Assembly (NCBI RefSeq): GCF_013520985.1
Contig: NZ_JACDTY010000002.1
Coordinates: forward strand, 682,001-746,000
Reading direction: 5' to 3'
Length of the DNA stretch: 64,000 nucleotides
Source: Mesorhizobium neociceri
GTDB lineage: Bacteria > Pseudomonadota > Alphaproteobacteria > Rhizobiales > Rhizobiaceae
The position numbers were made by a program, and so were the translations under genes. Below, piece by piece: positions 50,570 to 59,204 of this stretch (positions within the stretch are counted from its first letter, which is position 1; every line of letters begins with the position of its first letter). A model generated the notes under the pieces. The model was given only the letters and a program-made list of their open reading frames with translations, had not been told where the DNA came from and ran no database searches.

Positions 50570-51804
50570 AATGGGAAAGGGTCTCGGCATATGGAGCCCG
50601 CAGGCTTGAGGCCAAGAGTGCCTGGAACAGAATAGAGCCTGCCCGGACCAAACCTTGGTTTGGTCGAACGCAAGCCCGGAGCGAAAATGCGGACAAGGGA
50701 CCGCTGCTCATCCTGCATCAGAATGACGGCGAATACCCCCAGGTTTTGTTCATGGCAGAGTTTGACGCAGGAGGCGTAGTCAAGTGTCGATTCATCCGTG
50801 CAGACAGGGCCGCTATTCCCACCCTGCAAATATGGACACAGCCCAAGATCCGTCTCTTGATGCCAGCGATAAAGTTGCCGCGCCCCGGGTGTAAAGCCGG
50901 TCGTTCCCTGTTGCCGCGCCTGTTGGGAGAGCAGAGCAAGGTTCGCTTCGCATTGAGCAAGCTCGCCAAGCGCCCTTGTGGCAGCCGCTGACCACGATGC
51001 GCCCGCCGCAAACCCCATCGCCGGACACCGGCCGGAACTGTCGCTGGAGATTGCCGCAACGATCGGCACCGCCAAATCCAACGTAAGTCGCACAAGCCGC
51101 AATTCGCGACCTCGGTGCCGAAGCCAATCCTCGTAAGAAGATACGGTGTCGCTTGCCATCGACTTCGGCTCGATTCGAGGCAGAACAAGTCGATTGTACC
51201 ACCAGATAGAGGTCGCATCTCGCTCTATCAGCTCGAGAAGGGCGCTCATCGCAGCGTCCTCAGGGTTGCTGCCCAGCGCAAGTCCGTTCGAGTCGGCAGC
51301 CGGCAGAGATCGGTCCTCGCCACCGGGATCATACCCGAGGAAACACAGCCCCGCGGGCACCCAGGCTTGCTCCGTACCGAGCTTGCCGTCACTCAGGATC
51401 CAGTCTTCAGGCGCGGATCTGTCCCAGCGGGCCGGAACCATGTTGCGGGGCTGCCGGTTGCCGGCCTTTCGCCGGTCATATTGCTCTTCGCTGAAAAGAA
51501 GGATGCCGGGCGGCTCGACGACCCGCCCATGAATCGCATCGGCACACGACCGGAGAATTCGCCTTTCGGGAATGATCTGGGCGAAGTAGGTCTCGTCCGC
51601 CTCACAAAGGCAGCCTTGCAGCGCCTGCTCCACTGTCGTGCCCCAACCAGACACGAAGTAAGTGCTCTCATCGCCATCCCTGGCGGCGCGAACGCGGCCG
51701 GCCGCCACGGTGAGAGGACAGCCGAGCAATGGGTCCGAGATCACCACCGGGCCATAAAGAAGACTAGACCCCACGCAGACCTCGAATGTGCGGATCTTTC
51801 GCAT
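50566..51804 (-). CDS. YcaO-family cyclodehydratase-like protein (orphan)
   Basis: The 412-residue product has the YcaO ATP-binding core: GWGTTVEQALQGCLCEADE (about 53-71), DSNGLALGSNPEDAAMSALL followed by ELIERDATSIWW (171-202), RALGELAQCEANLALL and the C-terminal FAPGLRS-TKPRFGPGRLY. YcaO enzymes use ATP to activate peptide backbones, making azolines, thioamides or amidines in RiPPs, or modify ribosomal protein S12. No E1-like partner, TfuA, dehydrogenase or Cys/Ser-rich precursor is visible nearby, and there is no PxPxP C-terminus. Starts upstream (to 51891) are possible. The divergent cyclase-TPR gene begins less than 100 nt from its start. Confidence 0.8.
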   Translation of the reverse strand: MRKIRTFEVCVGSSLLYGPVVISDPLLGCPLTVAAGRVRAARDGDESTYFVSGWGTTVEQALQGCLCEADETYFAQIIPERRILRSCADAIHGRVVEPPGILLFSEEQYDRRKAGNRQPRNMVPARWDRSAPEDWILSDGKLGTEQAWVPAGLCFLGYDPGGEDRSLPAADSNGLALGSNPEDAAMSALLELIERDATSIWWYNRLVLPRIEPKSMASDTVSSYEDWLRHRGRELRLVRLTLDLAVPIVAAISSDSSGRCPAMGFAAGASWSAAATRALGELAQCEANLALLSQQARQQGTTGFTPGARQLYRWHQETDLGLCPYLQGGNSGPVCTDESTLDYASCVKLCHEQNLGVFAVILMQDEQRSLVRIFAPGLRSTKPRFGPGRLYSVPGTLGLKPAGSICRDPFPF

Positions 51805-51897
51805 TGCGAGCGCTTCTGAACGGATTCGCCCTGTCGTACGTCCGAAGCTCTCGTGTGGCAGTTTACACGCTGCCATGCGCGATAGCATCATGCAAAT

Positions 51898-53688
51898 GTG
51901 CTAAAGTACGTTCGGACGTCCGACCCGAGGTATGGATTGACCCCAAAGCATGGATTGAGCGCAAACAACGGCACCCTGAAGCGGCGCCTGACTGCGATCG
52001 TGGTCGCCGACGTGGTCGGCTATTCGCAACAAATGGCGGAAGACGAGGAAGGCACGTTTACCCGCGTCCGAGCGCTGATGCACGACGAGGTCCCAGGCTA
52101 CATTCGTCGGCATGACGGCCGCGTTGTAAAGAACACCGGCGACGGTGTCGTCGCGGAGTTCCCCAGCGCCGTCGAAGCGGTCCGGTGTAGCGTGGCTATT
52201 CAGGCCTATCTCGCAAGCCCCGAGCGATCGTCGCCCGGTCTGTTGCTTCGAATGGGCATAAATTTCGGCGATATTATCGTCGACGGCGACGGCGACGTGT
52301 TCGGCGACGGTGTGAACGTGGCTGCACGCCTTGAACAGATCGCAGCCCCCGGAGGCATTTGCCTTTCGGCAAAAGTGCATGAGGAGGTCCGCGCAGGGCT
52401 GCAATTGCCCTTCGAGTTTTGCGGTGACTTTCAGCTCAAGAACATTCCCCGACCCGTGGCAGTCTACTCGCTTATTCACAGACCCGAAGGCCCGGCTCCG
52501 AGGATCGGCGCCGAGACTTCGGGCTCGAACACGCCATCGATCCTGGTCCGCCCATTTGTCAGCACCGGCGGCGTGGAAGCCTATTTCAGCGAAGGGTTCA
52601 CAGAAGACGTCATCACCGAGCTGACGCGGTTCACGCAGCTCTCCGTCGCGTCATATCATACCTCGTTGCGGCTCAAGGATGTGGAACTGCCGAAGCTGGT
52701 CTCGGATATCGGGCTCGATTTCGAGCTTTCGGGGCGAATCCGGAGGATGGGGAAGCGTATCCGCCTTTCGTGCGAACTGGTTGACGCCACGTCCGGCGGT
52801 GACGTTTGGGCCGAGCATTATGACAGCGACGATAAGGACATATTCGAAGTGCAGGACGAACTGGTCCGCAAGATCGTGGGCACGGTTATCGGGCGCCTCA
52901 AGGCAGCGGGTGCGGAGAAGGCGCGGCGCAAGCCGCCGGCCAACCTGGCGGCCTATGAGTGCGTGCTGCGCGGCAATGCCCTGCCGCTAGGCGACCTCGC
53001 CTCCGAAGCGGAAGCCAGGCAATGGTATCAGCGCGCCATCGACCTCGATCCGACTTATGGGCGCGCCTACGCCAAGCTGGCTCACTACAAGCAGCTGGAA
53101 TGGTTTCGCGACATGGGACCTTCCGATGCCCTGCTCGACGAGGCGCATGCGGTCGCCAAGAAGGCGGTGGCGCTCTCCGCCAACGATCCGGTTTGCCTCA
53201 ACATTCTCGGCTGGGTGCTGCTGCACTTGCGAGACTTCGACGTCGCCGCGCAACTCTACGCACGGGCGCTCTACCTCAATCCGAACGATCCCGAGCAGGT
53301 TTCCTATCTCGGCACCCTCTACACATTTGGCGGCGAGCCGGATCGCGCCATGCAATGGTTCGAGCGGGCGCAGGTGCTCGATCCACTCTACGAACCATCC
53401 TGGTATTGGCCGTTTCGCGGCATCGCCCACTTCATTGCGGGCCGGCCCGAGCCGGCACTGGTCGCTTTGACCCGTTCGTCGACAATGCCGACATGGGTTA
53501 CCGCCTACATGGCCGCTTCAAGCTCGGCGCTTGGCCGGGACAGCGACGCCAAGTTGTATGCGGCTCGCGTGTTGGCGGCTACGCCCAGCTTTTCTTGCAG
53601 TCGATTCGTGGCCAAGGAGCCCTATCGCCTGGAGGAGGATCGGGCCACGCTGCTCAAGGGGCTGCTCGCCGCAGGGCTGCCGAACTGA
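51898..53688 (+). CDS. Class III adenylate/guanylate cyclase with TPR domain (copy 2)
   Basis: This protein of up to 596 residues has the same order as the gene at 48521: cyclase domain (IVVADVVGYSQQMAEDEEG; NTGDGVVAEFPSAVEA; MGINFGDIIVDGDGDVFGDGVNVAARLEQIA), TolB-like segment (VEAYFSEGFTEDVITELTRF; VWAEHYDSDDKDIFEVQDEL) and C-terminal TPRs (YQRAIDLDPTYGRAYAKLA; ARALYLNPNDPEQVSYLG). The two are similar but diverged. The start is uncertain: GTG 51898 has little ribosome site, and the family-like start lies about 25 residues in. It shares its upstream region with the YcaO gene, so co-regulation is plausible. Confidence 0.85.
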   Translation: MLKYVRTSDPRYGLTPKHGLSANNGTLKRRLTAIVVADVVGYSQQMAEDEEGTFTRVRALMHDEVPGYIRRHDGRVVKNTGDGVVAEFPSAVEAVRCSVAIQAYLASPERSSPGLLLRMGINFGDIIVDGDGDVFGDGVNVAARLEQIAAPGGICLSAKVHEEVRAGLQLPFEFCGDFQLKNIPRPVAVYSLIHRPEGPAPRIGAETSGSNTPSILVRPFVSTGGVEAYFSEGFTEDVITELTRFTQLSVASYHTSLRLKDVELPKLVSDIGLDFELSGRIRRMGKRIRLSCELVDATSGGDVWAEHYDSDDKDIFEVQDELVRKIVGTVIGRLKAAGAEKARRKPPANLAAYECVLRGNALPLGDLASEAEARQWYQRAIDLDPTYGRAYAKLAHYKQLEWFRDMGPSDALLDEAHAVAKKAVALSANDPVCLNILGWVLLHLRDFDVAAQLYARALYLNPNDPEQVSYLGTLYTFGGEPDRAMQWFERAQVLDPLYEPSWYWPFRGIAHFIAGRPEPALVALTRSSTMPTWVTAYMAASSSALGRDSDAKLYAARVLAATPSFSCSRFVAKEPYRLEEDRATLLKGLLAAGLPN

Positions 53689-53700
53689 AATTGAAGTTTG

Positions 53701-54279
53701 CTATCGGCAGCCGAAAAGGACCGCGGACGCAAGCTCGTCATGATAGTGCCGACCCTGTGCGTTGTTGTGGTACGTCCCCAGGTAATCTATCAGGTCCTCT
53801 CGTGTGACAACGCCTTCCGGCAGGGCTGGCAGGACTACAGTCAGCTCCGTTGGGGCATCGCACACCAGTTTCACTTTCGCGTCGACGATCTGCTCGAGCA
53901 CAATCTTAAGTTCGTTGAGAAGAGTGGTGTCATTCAGATCTTTTACTTTCGACACTACGCCGTTCAGTAAAGATTTGCCTTTATAGTTGATATTGGCACT
54001 GCCAAGATCAACAACACGTAAGGTTTTTCCCGTAGCGCCCGTGACCTGTCCTACCCTCACACTTCTAAGGCCGCCAGTCTTGTCTTCAGTGCGCAGAGCT
54101 ATGACATCGTTGAGCGTGAATGCGTTCGGAATGTCGACGGTTATACGCAAAGGACTGGTCGAAACTACCGCTGATATAGTCGCCGTGAACGCGGGTGGCA
54201 AAGCCTTCAGCCAGGCCCCCACGAGCGACGCGCCAATCTCCTGAGCCTGTCGGCCTGGCTTGAGTTTCACCTTGGGCAC
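53701..54279 (-). CDS. Unrecognised 192-aa protein beside the subtilisin-like protease gene
   Basis: The product (MPKVKLKPGRQAQEIGASLV...) matches no family I know. It has no signal peptide. A basic N-terminus precedes beta-rich stretches (TATISAVVSTSPLRITVDIP; VRVGQVTGATGKTLRVVDLG) and a helical middle (DTTLLNELKIVLEQIVDAKV); it ends LASAVLFGCR. GTG 54279 is supported by GGGGAGCGACGCTT upstream. Base composition is visibly less GC-rich than in the flanking genes, as in the protease gene with which it diverges (75 nt). Convergent with the cyclase gene (12 nt). Horizontal gain with the protease gene is plausible. Confidence 0.6.
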   Translation of the reverse strand: MPKVKLKPGRQAQEIGASLVGAWLKALPPAFTATISAVVSTSPLRITVDIPNAFTLNDVIALRTEDKTGGLRSVRVGQVTGATGKTLRVVDLGSANINYKGKSLLNGVVSKVKDLNDTTLLNELKIVLEQIVDAKVKLVCDAPTELTVVLPALPEGVVTREDLIDYLGTYHNNAQGRHYHDELASAVLFGCR

Positions 54280-54354
54280 AAGCGTCGCTCCCCGCGCTTT
54301 GAGGCGTGCGAGAGCAACCTAGGCTGCTTTTTCTTTGGCTGCAAGGAGGTTGCC

Positions 54355-55791
54355 GTGGACAGACAGAGGTATTGGGAGCATGCTGTCAGTCAGTCGACCA
54401 GCGGACGGTGGGGATCCATGAAGCTTGCTTGGCTTGTGACTTTTCTCATTACATATCAGCTCGCCGCCATTCTTTCCGCGCCCACTATTGTGTACGCGGA
54501 CGAACCGTCCGACGAGCCACAAGTTACGCAACGCACATTCATCGCGCCGGTTGCGGACAAGGTCAGATTTGGATCGACTATCGCCAGCTTGAACAAGATC
54601 AATCCGTCGGGGAAAGCCCTGCAGGCTGTCGACATGCCTGACCTGGGATTTAGCCTGGTCACTGGAAGCTTTACCGACGAGGAAGCGGACAAGCTTCTAT
54701 CGGAGGGGTATCAGGAACCGGACTCACTTGAAGTAAGTCTGTTCGCGGACGGCGGTTGCGAAGCACGCAGCCGGCTAGAACCTGTAACGGGTGACAAGCT
54801 CGTGCCGCCGAACGTTTGCAGGGTAGTCGGGTCGCCCAGTCTTGTGACCAGCGGGTCCGCGGTCTGGATCATCGATAGCGGTGTCGACGAAGACGTCGTC
54901 ACAAAAGGGCTTCTTAATATTTCGGAGCGGATCGACTGTATGGCCACTATGGCTACTTCATGTGACAACACGGTCACCAGCCTGCCAGACCATCAAGGTC
55001 ACGGCACGATGGTTGCAGGCATCATTGGCGGAATGCGTGTGGCAGGAACAACAAGTGGAGAATACCTTGGCATCGTTGGGGTCACTCCCGGGGTGCCGCT
55101 CAAGATTGTCAAGGCATTTGAGGATAACAAGTCGAAGATCTTCGGACCGCCGCTTGTCGCCCTGCGATATGTTCGTGACAATGCGTCCGCTGGCGAAATC
55201 CTGAACATCAGCTGGGGCGCGCAGTTCATGGAGACTGCGAGAAAGGGTGGCCAATTAGACCTGCTTGGTAAGATGGACAAGCTGCTGTTTGAGATCGCAA
55301 ACAAGCAAGTCCGCATTGTGATTGCGGCGGGCAATGCGCGGGAAGACGACGAGGCGTCGTGGGTACAGTCCTTTTTCCCGGCGAATGCGTCGGAATATTT
55401 TTCTCCAGACCCGACGCAAGGCTTCATCCAAAGTGTCTCGGCATCCAAAAGCACTTATGTCGCGGCCGGCACCGGCACTGAAGCGTGCAGCACCGTTTCA
55501 GATGCGTGGTGTGATGAGCTTTGGAATGGCGGCTCTTTTGGCGCTGCCATGTCCGAGCCCGGCGTTGGCGTCCAGGTGCTTTGGCGGAGCACAGACAATC
55601 ACAAGCTAAGGCAGAATATTTGTTCGGGGACATCCCTTGCCGCTCCAGTTCTGGCAGGACTGCTGGCTCGGAACACGAGTTTGCAGGAGGTCCCGGTCAA
55701 AAAGGGCGTGATCCCAAATGCCGATCCCCTCGGATTTTCGACGGCCGGAACGCCGGACGTCACTGATCCGGATTATCCGAAATGCAATTGA
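54355..55791 (+). CDS. Exported S8 (subtilisin-like) serine protease
   Basis: The 478-residue S8 protease has its catalytic triad visible: Asp174 in VWIIDSGVDED, His216 in DHQGHGTMVAGIIGG and Ser427 in CSGTSLAAPVLAGLLA, with the oxyanion Asn in IVIAAGNA. A hydrophobic segment (LAWLVTFLITYQLAAILSA, about 24-42) acts as signal, and residues about 60-160 look like a pro-region. Start GTG 54355 has a perfect AAGGAGG six nt upstream; ATG 54418 would give a shorter signal peptide after GTGGGGATCC. Composition is less GC-rich than its neighbours. Its 3' end overlaps the DUF1501 gene by 10 nt, so the two are coupled. Targets unknown. Confidence 0.85.
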   Translation: MDRQRYWEHAVSQSTSGRWGSMKLAWLVTFLITYQLAAILSAPTIVYADEPSDEPQVTQRTFIAPVADKVRFGSTIASLNKINPSGKALQAVDMPDLGFSLVTGSFTDEEADKLLSEGYQEPDSLEVSLFADGGCEARSRLEPVTGDKLVPPNVCRVVGSPSLVTSGSAVWIIDSGVDEDVVTKGLLNISERIDCMATMATSCDNTVTSLPDHQGHGTMVAGIIGGMRVAGTTSGEYLGIVGVTPGVPLKIVKAFEDNKSKIFGPPLVALRYVRDNASAGEILNISWGAQFMETARKGGQLDLLGKMDKLLFEIANKQVRIVIAAGNAREDDEASWVQSFFPANASEYFSPDPTQGFIQSVSASKSTYVAAGTGTEACSTVSDAWCDELWNGGSFGAAMSEPGVGVQVLWRSTDNHKLRQNICSGTSLAAPVLAGLLARNTSLQEVPVKKGVIPNADPLGFSTAGTPDVTDPDYPKCN

Positions 55792-56915
55792 CGCGCCGCA
55801 CGGCCCTCCAGTGTTTGGCTCTCACCTCGCTGTTTGGGACGAGCGCAGGGCGTGCTTCGGCGCTTTTTGCCGGCGACAGCCACCCGCGGCTGCTGGTCGT
55901 TCACCTTCGGGGCGGACTTGATGCGCTGGCCGCGCTGCCGCCCCATGGCGATCCTGATTTCCGGCGGGTGCGAGGCAGGGCGAGAGAACTTGGCGGCTCC
56001 GACGACGCATTCGGCGTGAAGCTTGATCCTCTGTTTGCGCTTCATCCGGCGCTGGAACCTCTTGCTCGGTTCTATTCGGCCGGCGAATTGCTGATCCTGC
56101 CCGCGACGGGCATCCCGGATACTGGGAAATCGCATGGCGCCGCGCAGAGGGTCCTGTTCGACGGCGATGTCGATGGCGGCGATTTTGGCTGGCCAGGAAG
56201 AGCCGCTTCGGTGCTGTCGCAGGGAAGCCAACCGATCTGGCGCGCAGCGCCGACCGACCTCTCGAATGATGTGCTTTTCGATCTCGTGTTGGCCAATCCG
56301 GAACTTGACATCGCTCGCCTTTGCCTCGGTGAGGCGTGTGGTTCAGCCGGAGACGCGGTGCAGACGTTGCTCGCACGGCGACATGCGCTGAGTGCTGCCA
56401 GCTTTGCCGCAGCGGCGACCTCCGCGGCGCAGGCGCTGTCCAGGCCCGACGGTCCGCGCGTGGCCCTGCTGCAGTTGGACGGCATCGATACCCACGTTGC
56501 TCAGGGAGAGCGTCTTTCGGCGACCCTTGGGACATTGGCGCGTGGTGTCGTCGCGTTCTCGGAAGCGGCAGCCGCGATCTGGCGTCAAACCGTTGTGCTC
56601 GGCATTACGGAATTCGGGCGCTCCATCCACTTCAACGAACAAGGCGGCACCGACCATGGCGGTGCCAGCCTAGCGTTCTTGATGGGTGGTGCGATAGCCG
56701 GTGGGCGGATCGCGGGTCACTGGCCCGGATTGGCGGTAGATCAACTCCACGCGGGGACCGACCTAGCGGTCACCACCGATGTCCGCTCGATCGTCAATGC
56801 GGTGTTGCAAGATCATCTTGGACTCTCAAGCCAGGCAATGGCGATGGTCGCTCCAAACGCATCGGGCCTTCAAGCAATTAAGGGGTTGTTTCAGCACCCT
56901 TGGCAGAACGCGTAG
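55782..56915 (+). CDS. DUF1501 protein with Tat signal
   Basis: This 377-residue protein belongs to the DUF1501 family, which has an alkaline-phosphatase/sulfatase-like fold. A Tat-type signal MQLTRRTALQCLALTSLFGT starts the protein; family motifs include LLVVHLRGGLDALAALPPHG, ALHPALEPLARFY, VLFDGDVDGGDFGWPGRA, LDGIDTHVAQGER and the C-terminal TEFGRSIHFNEQGGTDHGGA. DUF1501 genes normally pair with DUF1800 genes; none is present here. Instead its start lies within the end of the S8 protease gene. GC content returns to the genome norm at this gene. Substrate unknown, periplasmic. Confidence 0.82.
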   Translation: MQLTRRTALQCLALTSLFGTSAGRASALFAGDSHPRLLVVHLRGGLDALAALPPHGDPDFRRVRGRARELGGSDDAFGVKLDPLFALHPALEPLARFYSAGELLILPATGIPDTGKSHGAAQRVLFDGDVDGGDFGWPGRAASVLSQGSQPIWRAAPTDLSNDVLFDLVLANPELDIARLCLGEACGSAGDAVQTLLARRHALSAASFAAAATSAAQALSRPDGPRVALLQLDGIDTHVAQGERLSATLGTLARGVVAFSEAAAAIWRQTVVLGITEFGRSIHFNEQGGTDHGGASLAFLMGGAIAGGRIAGHWPGLAVDQLHAGTDLAVTTDVRSIVNAVLQDHLGLSSQAMAMVAPNASGLQAIKGLFQHPWQNA

Positions 56916-57097
56916 CGGTGCCGACGTCCGCTTGTGGGGGCCACACGCCGGGATCGACACGATCGCGGCGCGCCTAGAACCCGAACAGTTTCCTTGCGCA
57001 GGGCGCCCTTGGAGTGGCCCGAAGCTGCCCCCTCTGGCCTTTTGTCTCAGCCGCTCTATCTGGCTAATGCTAGCCTTATCCTCTGATGGAGGTTTTG

Positions 57098-57421
57098 ATG
57101 GATCGGCGATCATTCTTGACAGCATTGTTCGGCGTTGCGGGGGCCGCGGCGCTTGCTACTACGGTTCGGCCTCTCGAGGCCGTGGCCGGGGTTCCCAATG
57201 TCGGTAACGGCATTCTCGATGAGCTCGACAAGCAGGATGCCAGTGCTTTCGATGACGACGAAGGCCCGGGCGATGTCGAGCAGATCTACCATCGGCGATG
57301 GCACCATCGTCGCCATCACAGGCGGCGCGTCTGGAGGCGGCACTGCCGCAGGTTCTGGCGGTATGGCCGGTGGCACCGGCGCTGCTATCGCAGGCGCTCT
57401 TATGTCATATTGCGGTTCTAG
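57098..57421 (+). CDS. Tat-targeted small Arg/His/Trp-rich (protamine-like) protein
   Basis: This 107-residue protein begins with a Tat signal (MDRRSFLTALFGVAGAAALA), followed by an acidic spacer (LDELDKQDASAFDDDEGPGD, about residues 43-62) and a tail that is almost only Arg, His, Trp and Tyr (YHRRWHHRRHHRRRVWRR and more). Similar proteins occur in rhizobia, sometimes labelled protamine-like. Such a tail could bind nucleic acid, polysaccharide or metal in the periplasm. I chose ATG 57098 with TGGAGGTTTTG upstream over ATG 57086. It follows the DUF1501 gene after 182 nt on the same strand. Function unknown. Confidence 0.65.
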   Translation: MDRRSFLTALFGVAGAAALATTVRPLEAVAGVPNVGNGILDELDKQDASAFDDDEGPGDVEQIYHRRWHHRRHHRRRVWRRHCRRFWRYGRWHRRCYRRRSYVILRF

Positions 57422-57474
57422 CCGCGGCTTGATCCCGGGGTTCGGATAGTCCTGCCCCGAGGCGCAATACTGTA

Positions 57475-57510
57475 ACAGACCCATCCCGGCATGCTTCGGG
57501 ATGGGTCTGT
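57475..57510. terminator. Bidirectional intrinsic terminator
   Basis: A perfect 14-bp stem, ACAGACCCATCCCG (57475-57488) with CGGGATGGGTCTGT (57497-57510), encloses an 8-nt loop. It lies between the convergent small Arg-rich protein gene and the LacI-type gene and touches the latter's stop codon. T-runs on both sides are short, so termination strength is uncertain. Confidence 0.75.
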
Positions 57511-58622
57511 CAGGTTTGCCCAGCTACCGCCGTCACCGAGTCCCGCTCGACCAGCGGGCATTCCAGCTTGGTGATGGGATAGCGGCCGCGGCCTGGGGGC
57601 GGCGGAACTTCGAGCTGCTCGATCGCCCATTGGCCCATGGCCATGTGCGGCAGGATTGATGTCGTCAGCGGCGGGAACAGATGCCGGGCGATCTCCTCGT
57701 CGTCATAGCCGACCACCGAAATGTCCTGCGGGATGTGCAGGCCCGCCTCCTTCAGCGCTTCGTAGCAGCCGATGGCCGTGCGGTCGTTCTGGCAGAAGAT
57801 GGCGGTCGGGCGGTCTTTCAGCGCCAGAAGCTTGACGGTCGCGGCATAGCCGGCGCTGGCCGACCAGTCGCCTTCGACCACCAGCTCCGGATCGAACGGG
57901 ATGTCGGCGGTGGCAAGCGCCCTGCGGTAGCCTTTCAGCCGGTCTTGCGCGGCCTGCATCCAAGGCTCGCCAGTGATGGTGGCGATGCGCCGGTGGCCGT
58001 GGCCGATCAGATGCCGGGTCGAGCTCTGGCCGCCGGCGATCTCGGAAGGCACCACGGCCGGGAAGGCATAGTCCGACGTGTAGCAGTTGAGCAGGATGAC
58101 CGGAATGTCGAGGCCGTAGAGGAAGTCCGGCGCCGTGATCTCGCGGGTGAAGATGGTCATGTAGATCAGCGCCGAGATGCCGCGCTTGGTGAGGGCCGCA
58201 ATGGCACGCGGCTCCATCACGGCGTCGCCCATGGTCTGCGCCACAAGCAAGACGTTGCCGGCGTTCCATGAGGCCTGGCGGGCGCCCTCGATGGCGACCA
58301 CGGCTTCCGGACTGGTCGCCAGCTGGTCGACGGCGAAACCGATGACGCCATCCAGCCCCTCGAAGGCGGGAACCGGCTTGCGCAGCGCCGAGAAGGCGGG
58401 CGCGGTGTAGCCGAGCGAACGCGCGGCATCGATCACCCGCTCGCGGGTCTGCTGCGACAGCCTGATGCCGGGCGAATTGTTGAGCACGAAGGAGACGGTC
58501 GCCTGCGAGCAGCCGGCCGCCCTGGCGATATCGGTCATGGTGACACGGCCGCCCTTGGCGGTTCTCGCCGGCGCCTTGCGCCGCTTCGCCGTGTCGCTGG
58601 CCGGATCCCTCGTCTCGCTCAT
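57510..58622 (-). CDS. LacI-family transcriptional regulator
   Basis: The 370-residue regulator has an unusually long basic N-terminus (about 27 residues) before the LacI helix-turn-helix TMTDIARAAGCSQATVSFVLNN, then the hinge and a periplasmic-binding-protein-like sensor domain (VIGFAVDQLATSPEAVVAIEGA; PTAIFCQNDRTAIGCYEALKEAGLHIP; ISVVGYDDEEIARHLFPPLTT). It diverges from the sugar ABC transporter genes (59205-62955), so it most likely represses them and responds to the transported sugar. The sugar is not known. Confidence 0.9.
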   Translation of the reverse strand: MSETRDPASDTAKRRKAPARTAKGGRVTMTDIARAAGCSQATVSFVLNNSPGIRLSQQTRERVIDAARSLGYTAPAFSALRKPVPAFEGLDGVIGFAVDQLATSPEAVVAIEGARQASWNAGNVLLVAQTMGDAVMEPRAIAALTKRGISALIYMTIFTREITAPDFLYGLDIPVILLNCYTSDYAFPAVVPSEIAGGQSSTRHLIGHGHRRIATITGEPWMQAAQDRLKGYRRALATADIPFDPELVVEGDWSASAGYAATVKLLALKDRPTAIFCQNDRTAIGCYEALKEAGLHIPQDISVVGYDDEEIARHLFPPLTTSILPHMAMGQWAIEQLEVPPPPGRGRYPITKLECPLVERDSVTAVAGQT

Positions 58623-59204
58623 GGCATCGTGTCCCCAATCCCCAGCCTGTCTAGCGGCAGCCTGTCAGGCCGACAAGATGGCGTGGCGCCGTCGACTAAT
58701 GGAAATGGTCGGAGGCATTTATGTTTATTAGCAGCTTTGAGATTCCTCCGCCATGCCGCTCCGCGACAGTGAAACTCAAAGGCTACAAGGCATCCACTTG
58801 GGTGCGCCCGAGACAACACGCGTTCGGCGAGCGAGCCACAAGGTCCCCCTCGAGCCTTCGCACGAGACCTTTTACTAATACTGTTTACTAATACAAAAAT
58901 GCGCTGTAACGTCAATCCGTCGCGCCCAGCTCGTTATGGCTGGCGCGGCGGAAAGTGCAGCGAACAGCCTGATGGCGAGCGGAGATTGCCTCCGCATGCT
59001 ATGTTTCGGACATGTGATATGTCAGACAAATCAGACTATTTACGAGCGTGGGATGAGTCTCTAAAGTCCGTGATCGCGACTGGAACGACGCCATTCTTTC
59101 AGTGCCGGGAACCCTGAGGAGGAGGGCGTCCAGATCGCAAGCGGCAAATCAGTGAGTGCAAGATCGGTTCAGTCCGACGACTGGACCAAAACGGGAGGTT
59201 GAAC
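58623..59204. promoter_or_regulatory. Divergent control region between LacI gene and sugar transporter
   Basis: This 582-nt non-coding stretch is AT-richer than its surroundings in parts. A direct repeat TTTACTAATA occurs twice with a 13-nt period (58871-58880, 58884-58893), and a related TTTATTAG lies near 58724. These are candidate operator or promoter elements for the LacI regulator, although they are not the usual CG-centred LacI palindrome. A 72-codon frame at 58899-59117 has no support as a gene. Confidence 0.4.

Noticed and set aside
50566..51804. Ribosomal S12 methylthiolation-type YcaO of E. coli
   Set aside because: That protein is longer (about 590 residues) with a different C-terminal extension; the present one is shorter and ends soon after the YcaO core.
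58899..59117. Plus-strand 72-codon ORF upstream of the sugar-binding protein gene
   Set aside because: No ribosome site or recognisable sequence; it lies in the divergent control region.
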